Shown: positions 1 through 9,462, counted from the first letter of the stretch. The stretch is 64,000 nt of DNA from Caldilineaceae bacterium (GCA_022842065.1 JALHQH010000004.1:186001-250000), one strand, 5' to 3'. The notes: a model not told the origin generated them from the letters alone. A program made the numbers and translations.

Positions 1-760
1 CGGCTGCCACTAGCTTCAGCTCGGGCATCAGGTTTGCGGTGTCAGCGATTTCAACTGACGACCCATTATGCGCGCAGCAACCACTGTGGATCCGATAAGT
101 GCAACATGAATCGCCATTCGAGACGGACGAGACCCGTTCACAGGACTGGCCAAAGAGCTCGTTGATCAGCGCTTGATCCATCAAACAAAGTTCCTGGTGT
201 ACACTGGAAACGCCCGCATAAGGGCAATTGTGTTTGTGTAACAGATACTCGTCCGTCGCATCCTTGCCCACATTTTCCCACCGGGCCAGATAGCCACGTT
301 CGCTCAAAAAATCGGTGATCCGCTCTAACCGGTGCTGAAAATGTACTGGCGGCGTAGTCCCATCCTGCGCCTGCGTTTCGGCAATAGGGCCAAATTCAGC
401 GGCAATTTGATGAGCCATGGCACGAAATGCACAGCCAACCTGTTCGGGCGGCAAAACAAGCTTGATCTGCTCGACTAATTTGCCGGCTAGCGCAGCAAAG
501 TTATTGGGGAAGTAGCTATTCGCTTCCACCGTCAGCGCGTAGACTTGCTGCGGTCTACCGACATTGCCCTTGCGTTCCAGGCGCTCAACACAAATCAAGT
601 TGTCACCTTGTAATATATCCAGGTGATGGCGGACCGAAACTGGGGCCATTTCCAACCGTTCAGCCAGTTCAGCCACAGTTGCACCGCCACTCTGTTCTTT
701 TAAAATTTCCAGAATATGCTTGCGAACTGCGTGCACAACCAGCCTACCTTGCTCCAGCAC
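1..760 (-). CDS. SufR-like Fe-S cluster-sensing transcriptional regulator (partial)
   Basis: Read on the minus strand, an open frame enters from the window edge and can be followed back to a GTG at 758-760. The N-terminal third is a winged helix-turn-helix of the ArsR/DeoR type (ATVAELAERLEMAPVSVRHH). The C-terminal part has four spaced cysteines, Cys-X12-Cys-X14-Cys-X11/12-Cys, starting in NCPYAG. That is close to the CX12CX13CX14C ligand pattern known for SufR, which represses suf Fe-S assembly genes when its cluster is loaded. A further Cys-Cys pair follows. The start is uncertain: no ATG is available in frame and the SD is weak. A very good promoter lies 68-96 bp upstream. The suf genes are not visible and may lie beyond the left edge. 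Confidence 0.75.
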   Translation of the reverse strand, partial: MLEQGRLVVHAVRKHILEILKEQSGGATVAELAERLEMAPVSVRHHLDILQGDNLICVERLERKGNVGRPQQVYALTVEANSYFPNNFAALAGKLVEQIKLVLPPEQVGCAFRAMAHQIAAEFGPIAETQAQDGTTPPVHFQHRLERITDFLSERGYLARWENVGKDATDEYLLHKHNCPYAGVSSVHQELCLMDQALINELFGQSCERVSSVSNGDSCCTYRIHSGCCAHNGSSVEIADTANLMPELKLVAA

Positions 761-1345
761 TCTGCCTAAAATACGCTTGTTTGAAACTGCCGATACCGCT
801 TTATTGGACCTGATGGATATAGAAAAGATTATATCATACTCTCTTGTGTCTGTCAATTATTATGAAAAACATCATAAATATTATTAACTGCTGCGTCAAA
901 TTAGCCTTACCTACTGTTCAGGACTTACCCCAGTTGCGCCTTGTCTTACCCAGCAATTCTCCTGAAATTTATTCGATAGGCCGTTTTGGCACGCCCATAA
1001 ATACATCAAATGTCAGGACTTTGTAACAACAATCAGCCATTCAGCCCTTTATACTTGACAACAAATTCGTTAGTGAACTCATCCTTTTGCAGTACCGATG
1101 AGCGAATTTTTGTCTAGTAATTGTCTTAGTCGGGAGGAAGACCCCTAACAAAACGCGTATCTTGATTTTTTATATCCTATCCTATGATGCGCCAGCTTAC
1201 TTCGACTTATGCCGGCAAACGAAATTGAACTATTTTCGTTTGCCATGCATGGCGACTGTCTGCTCTGCATCTATGCTGTCCGTGTAGACTCCGTAAAACT
1301 TTGTGCAGGATCATTTTGCACACCAAACAAAAAGGCAACTGAATT
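761..1345. other. Intergenic region between divergent genes
   Basis: About 585 bp, AT-richer than the flanks. It holds the promoter described at 828-856. No convincing gene was seen: the short open frames here lack ribosome binding sites and recognisable sequence. A TTGACA occurs near 1054 but has no good -10 partner, so the promoter of the downstream surface protein is not assigned. Confidence 0.4.
828..856 (-). promoter_or_regulatory. Sigma70-type promoter for the SufR-like gene
   Basis: On the minus strand TTGACA (851-856) and TATAAT (828-833) are separated by exactly 17 bp, a consensus housekeeping promoter. Transcription would begin near 821, about 60 nt before the proposed GTG start. 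An operator was not identified. Confidence 0.7.
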
Positions 1346-4300
1346 ATGCAACAAGTCCCAACTACGCGGCGCACAGCACCCCACCCTTCGCGGTTGGCGG
1401 TGATCAAGCGTCGTTATGGATTTATTGCCCTCATCGTGCTTACATTGATCATTGGGATGGCGGCCAGTGCCGGCCAATCCTGGGCAAACCCCAAACAACA
1501 AGATGAAGCCCCCGGCGCGCTTACACAGGTTTATTTACCACTCATTGCCGGCGGGGCGGGGAATGCCATCAGCAACGATACCCTGCCCCAGGATGCCGGC
1601 CTCGATACCCTCATCCAAGAGGGCAACTTTACCGAATTGACGGGCGCACCGGATCTACCAGCCGACAACACCCAAGCCGCAACCTGTAGCACTTATGTGC
1701 GCTTTAGCAACTATAGTAGTCGCACGGTCAATGTCTACTGGAAAATGAGTAGTGGCCAAGAAGTGCTCTATAAGACCCTTGCTGCCGGCAAATACTACTG
1801 GCAGCAAACCTACTACGGTCATCGTTGGATCGTACGCGATAGCCAAGGGAATCAGCTAAAGTCCGTGACGGTCAATACCTGTTTCCTTGTCTACATCAAC
1901 ATTGATAACAATGATTTCCCCAATCCAACCCCTACCCCCGTGGCCTGTGATGCGCGGATTGACCGGATTCGCTTAATCAACTTTGCAACTGGGCTCCAAG
2001 TGCCAGGGCTCGATCCGATCCCCAATGGGGCGACCATTAGCCTAAGCACGCTGCCCGCCCAGGTCGTGCTCGAAGCGATCGCGGTCGGCGCGACAGAAAG
2101 TGTCGTGTTCAACGTTAACGGCGCTCAACTGATCGAGAATCTGCCTCCGTACAACTATCCCGCCACGGGCCTGAGCATTGCACCAGTGGCCGGCAGCTTT
2201 ACCGTGAGTGCCAAAGCCTACAGCCAGGACAATGGCGGCGGGCAACTCTGTGATACCAAGCAGATTAGTTTTACCATCACCGGCACGACAGCTACTCCAA
2301 CCACACCAGCGGCAACCAATACGCCTACCGCACCCACGGCGACCCCAGTCCCCCCGACCTGTACGGGTAACCTGGCGCTCAATGGTGGCTTTGAAAGCGG
2401 CTTTGCCAGTTGGACAGTGGCGGGTTATACCGACGCGCAGTTGACCCTTTCTAACGATGCCTATGGTGGCACGCAAGCAGCCCTTTTGCGCGGCCCTGGT
2501 GGTGTCTATATTAGCCAACCCATTGGCGTACTTGGCGGTGCCAACTATGCGCTAAGTGCCTTTGCCAAGACCACCAATGGCGCCATCTTCCAGGCGGTTG
2601 GGCTAAACTTTTATGACAATAACAGTACGCGTATTGGCCAGACGTTTGTGCAAGTGACCGCAGCTAGCTATACGGCACTGAACACGGCGTTCACCGCCCC
2701 CGTAAATACCGCCTTTATTGAACTTTATCTCTACACGGATGGCGGCACGAACTTCCTGGCGGACGAGATCTGTGTGACCCGCAGTGGTGGCCCCACCCCA
2801 ACCTTTACGCCTTCGGCTGACAATGTCAAGATTGGCGACCGGGTATGGGTCGATGCGAATCGGAATGGGATCCAGGATGAAGGTGGCCCTGGGATTGCCG
2901 GTGTCACGGTTGAATTGCTGGAAGGGTGCAGCAGCACCGCAACCGCAGCCACCCGCGTGACCAGCAACAGTGGTCAGTATCTCTTCACAAACCTGGCCCC
3001 TGGTCAATATCGGATTCGTTTTGTCGCACCCGAGGACGATGTCTTTACGGAAAAGGATCAGGGCGGCGAGCCGAGCGATTCGGATGCAAATGCAGATGGC
3101 ATTACCGACTGTATCACCCTGGCCCCTGGCGAAGAGAACTTTGATGTTGATGCGGGCATCTTTGATCCCAGCGCACCAATTCCGACGCCAACGCCCACCG
3201 CGACCCCCATTGGCGGCTACATTGGGGATCGCGTTTGGAATGATCAGAACCGCGATGGTATCCAAGGTGGTGGTGAGCCAAGTGTACAGGGCATTAACGT
3301 TGAATTGCTGCAAGGTTGTACGGGGAATACGGTTTTGCTCTCCCGCGTCACCAGCAACAGTGGTCAGTATCTCTTTGGTGATCTACAACCGGGCCAATAC
3401 CGCGTCCGGGCGTTGATCAACGCGCCCTTTGTCTTCAGCCCGCAGAATGCCGGTGGCGATGATAACGGCGATTCTGATGTCGATAGCAGTGGCATCAGTG
3501 CCTGTATTGTCCTTGACCCCTTTGAGCAGGATGCCAGTGTTGACATTGGCATCTATGACCCGGCCGGCCCGATTCCGACGCCGACGAGCACACCGTCACC
3601 GTTGGGTGGCTACATTGGCGACCGCGTCTGGAATGACTTGAACCAAGATGGTACCCAGGATGCCGGTGAGCCGAATATTCAAGGACTAGTCGTTGAACTG
3701 CTGAGTGGCTGTAGCGGCACCGCGGTGTTGACCACCCGCACGACCAGCAACAGTGGCCAATACCTCTTTGGTGACCTGCCCGCCGGCGATTATCGGGTAC
3801 GCACCAGTGCCCCCGGTGGTTTTGTCTTCAGCCCACAATATCAGGGCAGCGACGAATTTTCGGATTCGGATGTAGACAGCAGTGGAGTCAGTGCCTGTAT
3901 CACGCTGACACCGTTCCAAGAAGTGCCCTATCTGGATATTGGTCTCTATGACCCATTGTTGCCAACGCCGACCAATACACCAGTTGGCCCCACGCCATTG
4001 CCAACCAATACCCCGGTCGGCCCAACCGCGACGGCAACCAATACACCGGTTGTCCCGCCAACAGCCACACCAACCGCGACGGCAACCAATACACCGGTTG
4101 TGCCACCAACGGCCACCTCAACCAATACACCACTGCCACCGACGGCTACGCCAACCAAGACCCCAGTGCCACCAACGGCCACGCCAACCAATACACCAGT
4201 ACCGCCAACCGCTACCCCGCGGCCAAGTATTGGGGATCGGGTTTGGAAGGATCAGAATCGCAACGGGATACAGGATAGTGGCGAAGTCGGCGTTGGTGGT

Positions 4301-4591
4301 GTGAGTGTCAGCCTGTGGATCGATACCAACAACGATGGTCATCATGACACCCGCGTGGCAACGGTCACCACTGCCAGCAACGGTAGCTATGTCTTTAACA
4401 ACCTCCAGTCGGGTGTGGTCTATGTGCTCAAGTTCTCGCTGCTCTCACGCACAGCCTTCACGACCCCGAATGTTGGCAATGATAATAGCGACAGCGATGT
4501 GGAAATCTTCTCCTACGGTGGGACAGCAAATATTATCCTGGCCCCTGGTCAAACCAGAACCAACGTGGATGCGGGTATCTATAGTTACTAG
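1346..4591 (+). CDS. Secreted surface protein with VHL-beta-like, carbohydrate-binding-like and four SdrD B-like domains
   Basis: 1081 residues. An N-terminal signal sequence (hydrophobic stretch about residues 25-42, then SAGQSWA) predicts export. Residues about 113-180 (TYVRFSNYSSRTVNVYW, then GHRWIVRDSQGN) resemble the von Hippel-Lindau beta domain. Residues about 333-475 (NLALNGGFESGFASW) resemble a CBM4/9-type jelly roll. Four SdrD B-like calcium-binding domains start with IGDRVW at about residues 496, 626, 757 and 962, each with an Asp/Asn-rich loop. The third and fourth are separated by a Thr/Pro linker of repeated TNTPVPPTATPT units (about 870-960), a likely wall-spanning stalk. No sortase motif or C-terminal anchor was seen. 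Probably a cell-surface adhesin; the ligand is unknown. A cluster of hairpins follows the stop. Confidence 0.8.
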   Translation: MQQVPTTRRTAPHPSRLAVIKRRYGFIALIVLTLIIGMAASAGQSWANPKQQDEAPGALTQVYLPLIAGGAGNAISNDTLPQDAGLDTLIQEGNFTELTGAPDLPADNTQAATCSTYVRFSNYSSRTVNVYWKMSSGQEVLYKTLAAGKYYWQQTYYGHRWIVRDSQGNQLKSVTVNTCFLVYINIDNNDFPNPTPTPVACDARIDRIRLINFATGLQVPGLDPIPNGATISLSTLPAQVVLEAIAVGATESVVFNVNGAQLIENLPPYNYPATGLSIAPVAGSFTVSAKAYSQDNGGGQLCDTKQISFTITGTTATPTTPAATNTPTAPTATPVPPTCTGNLALNGGFESGFASWTVAGYTDAQLTLSNDAYGGTQAALLRGPGGVYISQPIGVLGGANYALSAFAKTTNGAIFQAVGLNFYDNNSTRIGQTFVQVTAASYTALNTAFTAPVNTAFIELYLYTDGGTNFLADEICVTRSGGPTPTFTPSADNVKIGDRVWVDANRNGIQDEGGPGIAGVTVELLEGCSSTATAATRVTSNSGQYLFTNLAPGQYRIRFVAPEDDVFTEKDQGGEPSDSDANADGITDCITLAPGEENFDVDAGIFDPSAPIPTPTPTATPIGGYIGDRVWNDQNRDGIQGGGEPSVQGINVELLQGCTGNTVLLSRVTSNSGQYLFGDLQPGQYRVRALINAPFVFSPQNAGGDDNGDSDVDSSGISACIVLDPFEQDASVDIGIYDPAGPIPTPTSTPSPLGGYIGDRVWNDLNQDGTQDAGEPNIQGLVVELLSGCSGTAVLTTRTTSNSGQYLFGDLPAGDYRVRTSAPGGFVFSPQYQGSDEFSDSDVDSSGVSACITLTPFQEVPYLDIGLYDPLLPTPTNTPVGPTPLPTNTPVGPTATATNTPVVPPTATPTATATNTPVVPPTATSTNTPLPPTATPTKTPVPPTATPTNTPVPPTATPRPSIGDRVWKDQNRNGIQDSGEVGVGGVSVSLWIDTNNDGHHDTRVATVTTASNGSYVFNNLQSGVVYVLKFSLLSRTAFTTPNVGNDNSDSDVEIFSYGGTANIILAPGQTRTNVDAGIYSY

Positions 4592-4598
4592 CAACGCC

Positions 4599-4636
4599 CT
4601 TTCGTACGGGCACGCTATAGCGTGCCCGTACGAAAG
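4599..4636. terminator. 38-bp perfect palindrome, probable bidirectional terminator
   Basis: A perfect self-complementary sequence centred on CTATAG, eight bases after the stop of the surface-protein gene, which converges on the DapA-family gene. It lacks the T-tract of a canonical intrinsic terminator on either strand. It is the first of four hairpins in this gap. Confidence 0.6.
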
Positions 4637-4666
4637 AAACAGCGTGAGTAAGTCCTATCACTAATC

Positions 4667-4885
4667 CATGACGGGCAACAATGGACAAATCATTGTTGCC
4701 CGTCATGATTGCGGTGACCATAACGCAGTCCACCGACAAAACGGCGCAGCCACGGCTGTGTGCAGTAGCAAAAACGATGGAAGCGAGGGCAGATTTGCCC
4801 TCGCTTCCATCGTACAAATTTATACCGGCCTGATGGGTCAATTTTGCCCGCACTACATCCGTTCGTTCGGATAAAATTGACCCAT
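4667..4885. repeat. Three further unrelated hairpins in the convergent gap
   Basis: Arms 4667-4683/4691-4707 (17 bp perfect, 7-nt loop), arms 4774-4791/4796-4813 (18 bp perfect, 4-nt loop) and arms 4833-4845/4873-4885 (13 bp perfect, 27-nt loop). The three share no obvious sequence with one another. No gene was seen between 4592 and 4927. Confidence 0.7.
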
Positions 4886-4927
4886 TAGCTTGTGGCGGAC
4901 TGCCTCAGCCAGCGCAGTGGCCAGCAC

Positions 4928-5830
4928 TCACTGCCCAGCCAATTCCAGCCGGGTCAACAGGTCGTCGAGATCGCGCAGGGTGCCGGCATCCAACGGGGCG
5001 AAGGGGCGGCGGGCTTGGGGGGAAGCGATGGCCCCACGGCGATAGTAGATCTCTTTGCGCACCGTCAGGCTAATGCCATCTTGGGCCTCGAAGCGGATCA
5101 ACGGGCAGTAGTAGTAGAAGGTTTTGGTGGCGCCGTCAATGTCACCGGCCATGAATTTGCGGTGAATATCGACCAGAATTTCGGGGAAGCCAAAGCCGGT
5201 CATCGTGCCGTCCGCCCCGCTTTTTAATTCTTCCAGAAACATCATTCCCCCCAGGCCGCCAAAGATGATCATATCTGCCTTGGCCTTACGTACCGCGGCC
5301 ACTTTGGGCGGACAGGGCACATCTTCCAGCTTGAGATAGTTGCAGAGCGGCGCTTCCTCTGCAATGCGCGCAATCAGCTCCACACTCATATAAACCCGTG
5401 AACTGGCCGGGTGATCCTGCACAATCACCGGAATGTCAACCGCCTCGGCCACGCTCAGATAGTGGCGACGCATCGCCTCTTCATTGGAGCGGGCCAACTG
5501 CGGCGGCGCAACCATCACGGCTTTTGCGCCCAATTCCTGCGCCCGTTTGCTATAGGCGACACAGCCATCGGTCCCGCCGTGGGTGGTGCCGACACAGATC
5601 GGCAACTTGCCCTCCGCCGCTTCGATCACCCCGCTGATAATCTGATCGCGCTCGGCGTCGGTCACCTTGCCGGTTTCGCCCAAGACGCCGAGGATCGTCA
5701 TGCCATCGACTCCCTTGGCGATGTTAAAGCGGGTAAGGGTGGCGAGGCTCGGCACGTCAAGCGAACCATCGCGGTGGAAGGGGGTCGGGGTGATGTTGTA
5801 AATGCCCTTGACATAGTCAACGTTGGCCAT
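4928..5830 (-). CDS. DapA-family aldolase/lyase (not a typical dihydrodipicolinate synthase)
   Basis: 300 residues, a TIM-barrel of the DHDPS/N-acetylneuraminate lyase family. The Schiff-base lysine is Lys167 in NYLKLED. Two catalytic landmarks differ from true DHDPS: the GTTGE loop reads GVLGETGK, and the tyrosine that normally sits in YNVP is replaced by Gln138 (VQDHP). A different 2-oxo-acid aldolase or dehydratase activity is therefore more likely than lysine biosynthesis. The start is the ATG at 5830, with GGAG about 9 nt upstream. A longer open frame reaches 5956, but its extra residues come from an ACGTAAAACGTG-type repeat. Nearby sugar-related genes suggest sugar-acid catabolism, an inference. 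Confidence 0.8.
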   Translation of the reverse strand: MANVDYVKGIYNITPTPFHRDGSLDVPSLATLTRFNIAKGVDGMTILGVLGETGKVTDAERDQIISGVIEAAEGKLPICVGTTHGGTDGCVAYSKRAQELGAKAVMVAPPQLARSNEEAMRRHYLSVAEAVDIPVIVQDHPASSRVYMSVELIARIAEEAPLCNYLKLEDVPCPPKVAAVRKAKADMIIFGGLGGMMFLEELKSGADGTMTGFGFPEILVDIHRKFMAGDIDGATKTFYYYCPLIRFEAQDGISLTVRKEIYYRRGAIASPQARRPFAPLDAGTLRDLDDLLTRLELAGQ

Positions 5831-5942
5831 TGGGTTTTCTCCGTTGTGTAGTAATGTGTGAAACGTAAAACGTGATTCGTGATTTGTGAAGTATACAGGC
5901 GACGTTCGTCTTGTCCAAACCAACCCGGCAAACCAAACTGAC

Positions 5943-7352
5943 CTACCACTGCGCAACCAGCTGGCTGTAGCCGGCGCCCAGCTTCACCTGGACCACTTTG
6001 CCGTGCGCGTCCAACTCGAATTGGGCAAGTTCGCCATGCGCGCTATAGCCGTTGTCGGATTCGATGCGGAAGGTGTGCTCAGCCACAGGAACCAGGCGGA
6101 GGTGGCCGGCCATCGGATCAGGCTGGGAGGGGTCGATCACAATGAGTTGCGCTTTATGCACAAGCACCTGGGCGTCGCCCCAATCATTGCGATAGCGACC
6201 CAAGTAGGGTTGCCAGGTGGCGGGATCGATTTTGGCGGTACTCGCTTTGACGGCCTCAGCCAGCGCGGGGAAGACCCAATCCACAATCTTCTCGATATAG
6301 AGGCCAGGATTACCGTCATCGGCATTGGTGAGGACAATGGCAAAGGCTTTTTGTGCCGGGCAAAGGACGAGTTGGGTGCGGTAGCCGCGCAGCGCACCAC
6401 CATGCCCGACCAGCGTCTGGTTTTTGTAGCGCCAGATGTGAAAGCCCAACCCCCAGCCCGCCTGCCAATCTTCCTGCAACCAGTGAATGCGCTGCATCTC
6501 ACTGATGGTGTTGGGGTGGAGAATCTGGTCCGGCTTGTCCAGCGCATTGGTTGCCGGGTCATTGCGCAGGTGTAACATGGCAAAGCGCGCCAGATCTGCC
6601 ACATTCGAGGCCAGATTGGCGGCGGGAATAATGCCGTTACAATCGCTGTGCGGCGCAAGCGCCCGTTGTCCATCGGGCATACGACGGCCATAACCTACGG
6701 CCAACAATTCATGGTCGGCAGGCACCGTTGCCACAAAGGTATCGGCCATCCCCAGCGGATCGAGGATCTGTTCCCGAATATACGCGGTGTAGGGTTGGCC
6801 ACTGACCTGGGCGACAATTTCACCGGCCAGCGTCAGCCCCAGGTTTGAGTACTTCCATTTGTGTACCGTCGGCCAGGCAGTCTCCTGTGCGGGCAACCGC
6901 TCCTCGATTTCGGCCCAACTAGGAAAGGCATTGTTGGTCCAATAGGGGAAATCGGCTTCGCGCGGCAGGCCGGCGGTGTGGGTCAGCAGGTGGCGGATGG
7001 TGATGGGAGGTGCGGTCGGGTAGCGCTGCTGGATGGTAAAGTTGGGCAAATGTTTGGTGATGGGATCATCAAGTTGTAAACCGCCCTGATCACGCAATTG
7101 CAAAATCGCGGTGGCAGTAAAAAGTTTGGTTACTGAGGCGATGCGAAACAGGGTGCGTGAGGTGATGGGGGTGCCCTGGGTGCGGTCGGCATAACCAAAG
7201 CCGTGCTGCCAGAGCAAGGTCTGGTCATAACCGATGCCGACGGCGAGACCAGGCAGGCCATTGTAAGCCATCTGCCCTTCAATCCAGGCCGAGAGCAGAT
7301 CCAGGCTCGCCGTGAAGGTCGGGTGCGCACCCGGGGAAGTTGATAGGGACAT
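5943..7352 (-). CDS. Serine hydrolase, beta-lactamase/penicillin-binding-protein fold
   Basis: 469 residues. The class C beta-lactamase-related motifs are present: Ser-X-X-Lys at Ser73-Lys76 (ASVTK), Tyr-Ser-Asn in KYSNLG and His-Gly-Gly in GHGGALRGY. A C-terminal beta-rich domain of about 100 residues follows the catalytic part, as in many EstB-like esterases and D-aminopeptidases. No signal peptide is evident, so it is probably cytoplasmic. SD-like GAAGGAAAA precedes the ATG. The substrate cannot be predicted: the family includes esterases, peptidases and beta-lactamases. Confidence 0.85.
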   Translation of the reverse strand: MSLSTSPGAHPTFTASLDLLSAWIEGQMAYNGLPGLAVGIGYDQTLLWQHGFGYADRTQGTPITSRTLFRIASVTKLFTATAILQLRDQGGLQLDDPITKHLPNFTIQQRYPTAPPITIRHLLTHTAGLPREADFPYWTNNAFPSWAEIEERLPAQETAWPTVHKWKYSNLGLTLAGEIVAQVSGQPYTAYIREQILDPLGMADTFVATVPADHELLAVGYGRRMPDGQRALAPHSDCNGIIPAANLASNVADLARFAMLHLRNDPATNALDKPDQILHPNTISEMQRIHWLQEDWQAGWGLGFHIWRYKNQTLVGHGGALRGYRTQLVLCPAQKAFAIVLTNADDGNPGLYIEKIVDWVFPALAEAVKASTAKIDPATWQPYLGRYRNDWGDAQVLVHKAQLIVIDPSQPDPMAGHLRLVPVAEHTFRIESDNGYSAHGELAQFELDAHGKVVQVKLGAGYSQLVAQW

Positions 7353-7713
7353 AGTGGGTTTTCCTTCGATCTGAGTAAGTGTGGGTGGTGAAGTCGCTAC
7401 CCTGAAGTAATATCATAATTCAGATGGACTGTCAATCAAGAAGGTATTTTGGGAGTGTGTCCCACGAAAGGACAGAAAGGTGACTGTCACTGGGCAGTGG
7501 TGGTTGATGAAGCCACTCAGCGCCTAATGACAGTCATCCCGCGGGCGAAAATCTAGCACGCACCCGGTGCAATTGCCCCCACTTCACTCGTGAATTAGCA
7601 AGCAGCAGTACTATTTCGGTAGACGAAGCTGTAGAAGCCCCTGCCTTACGGGCGTTAAGCAAATAAGGCAGGGGGAGTAATCCACAGTAATAAATGGTGA
7701 ATGAGTAGGCCAC
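7353..7713. other. Intergenic region with one hairpin
   Basis: Between two minus-strand genes. It contains an 11-bp perfect inverted repeat (7638-7648 / 7664-7674), placed downstream of the gene that starts at 7352's neighbour to the left and upstream of nothing recognisable. TGACAGTCA-like motifs occur near 7482 and 7529. No gene was found. Confidence 0.35.
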
Positions 7714-9177
7714 CTACTCCGCCGCACCGGTATAGACCACGCGATAGATATTGCCATTCTGGTCATCGCTGACGAAGAGTGCGCCATCTAGCCCAGCGAC
7801 GACCCCGGCGGGGCGGCCCCAGGCGTTCCCACACTGTTGGCTCTCGCTGTCGCGGAAGCCGGTGAGGAAGGGTTGACTTTCTACCGGCGTGCCATCCTCC
7901 ACCACGATCATCTGTACCCGGCAGTCGCGCGCGCTGGTGCTGTTCCATGAGCCGTGATAGGCCACAAAAAGGTTACCTTGATAGTCAACGGGGAAGACGG
8001 TAGCATTATACTGTGTCATGCCAAGCGGCGCGTAGTGGGCCAAGTCGGTAAAAAGCGCCGGCACGGCCAGGCTGCAATCGGGCAGCACGTCGGCATTCAG
8101 TTCAACGCGTTCGTCACGCACCTCGACGATCTGATCGGGTACCGCGCCCAGAATTGGCGTGTAACAGTAAGGCCAGCCATAGTGGTTGCCCCCGTTCACT
8201 TCGATCACAATCTCCTCGGGTGGCACGTCATCACCCAGGCCGTCACTGCCGTTGTGGTTGGCCCAGAGCCGACCATCGGCCAGGAAGAGGAAGTCCACAC
8301 TGTTACGCAACCCTTCGGCCCAAACCGCCTGCCGGCGTTCATCACTGTCATCGGCGTAAGGGTTATCTGCAGGAATCGAGCCATCGGGGTTAAAGCGCAG
8401 GATGGCAGCGCGGCGCGGATCGCTCTCCGGCTCATTGTTGCTGCTGGAGCCGGCGGCGACATAGAGCAGACCATCAGGCCCAAAGTGCAAGGTGCGTGAA
8501 CTGTGACCACCGGTGCCGGGAATATTATCAGTGACTAATTCCTTGGTCTCAAAGGTGCCGTCGCCATCCGTATCTTGCAGCCGCTCGATCTGGCCATGTT
8601 CAGCCACATAGAGCCAATCCGCAAACCACTCGACACTGTGCGCGCCGGGCAACCCTTCTGCGATGATTTCCACTTCATCGGCCAGCCCATCACCATCCGC
8701 ATCGGGTAAACGGAGCACGCGGTCGCCATCCTGGTCGGCAACATAAAGCAGGCCGTCCGGCCCAATTGTCATCAGGCGCGGCGTGCCCAACCCTTCGGCA
8801 AAGAGGCGTACCGCAAAGCCAGCGGGGACGACCAGCCGTTCACTAGCGGCATCGGCAGGAGGGAGAATCAGCGTGGCGGCCGTTCCCGCATCCGTTACAG
8901 TAGTCGTCGGGGCGGTTGCCCCGACCGGCGTCGGCACCAGAATGCGACCAGTGCCTGTGCTGGTAGTGACGGTCGTCGTCGTGACCGCGGTGGTCGTCGT
9001 TGCGGGTGCCGTCACCGTCAAGGTTGCCGTGAGGGCGGCAGTTGGTTCGGCAACTTCGGCATCCGTTGCCGTGGGTTGCACTTGGTTAGCACCTGGCAGG
9101 CCAGGAAAGCTACAGCCGGCCAGCAGCCATAGCAAACTTAGCCCGCCGACCAGCGTTTTGGTGAGTTTCAAGATCAT
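7714..9177 (-). CDS. PQQ-dependent sugar (sorbosone/glucose) dehydrogenase-like lipoprotein
   Basis: 487 residues. The N terminus is a lipoprotein signal with lipobox LLAGC (Cys about 22), followed by a Thr/Ala-rich linker to about residue 115. The rest is a six-bladed propeller of the GSDH/sorbosone dehydrogenase family: repeated DGLLYVAD and DGLLYVAAG blades, DADGDG calcium-like loops, GTGGHSSRTLHFGPDGLLYV, and a C-terminal RPAGVVAGLDGALFVSDD. It is probably outer-face, membrane-tethered, and may oxidise aldoses if PQQ is available. No PQQ biosynthesis genes are in the window. It stands alone, with a palindrome upstream. Confidence 0.8.
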   Translation of the reverse strand: MILKLTKTLVGGLSLLWLLAGCSFPGLPGANQVQPTATDAEVAEPTAALTATLTVTAPATTTTAVTTTTVTTSTGTGRILVPTPVGATAPTTTVTDAGTAATLILPPADAASERLVVPAGFAVRLFAEGLGTPRLMTIGPDGLLYVADQDGDRVLRLPDADGDGLADEVEIIAEGLPGAHSVEWFADWLYVAEHGQIERLQDTDGDGTFETKELVTDNIPGTGGHSSRTLHFGPDGLLYVAAGSSSNNEPESDPRRAAILRFNPDGSIPADNPYADDSDERRQAVWAEGLRNSVDFLFLADGRLWANHNGSDGLGDDVPPEEIVIEVNGGNHYGWPYCYTPILGAVPDQIVEVRDERVELNADVLPDCSLAVPALFTDLAHYAPLGMTQYNATVFPVDYQGNLFVAYHGSWNSTSARDCRVQMIVVEDGTPVESQPFLTGFRDSESQQCGNAWGRPAGVVAGLDGALFVSDDQNGNIYRVVYTGAAE

Positions 9178-9359
9178 TATCCTTTCACTACTTAACGTTA
9201 CATCATTCTAGTATCGCCGGACAAAGCGCGCTTGATAAGTAGCCTCACTCCCAAAAGCCGCCAATAATGATGAAGATAAGATTAACATTATTACCCTGAA
9301 AAACCAGCATTTTTCTTAGATTCTGCTGACATTTGCTAAAACGGCCAATCGAATTGGCC

Positions 9360-9405
9360 GACTAACATCGAAAAGCCCGGGTACCCGGGCTTTTCGATGT
9401 TAGTC
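9360..9405. terminator. 46-bp perfect palindrome
   Basis: Perfectly self-complementary around GGGTACCC, in the 285-bp gap between two minus-strand genes. It lies just downstream of the zinc alcohol dehydrogenase, so it may terminate that transcript. There is no clear T-tract. Confidence 0.6.
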
Positions 9406-9462
9406 GCGGGTTTCAACCCTGCAAAATTGGAATGTCAATAGAACCTAGATCAACAGTCGCCC

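Noticed and set aside
2042..2518. Minus-strand open frame inside the surface protein
   Set aside because: Shadow of the real plus-strand gene; no start signal or family pattern.
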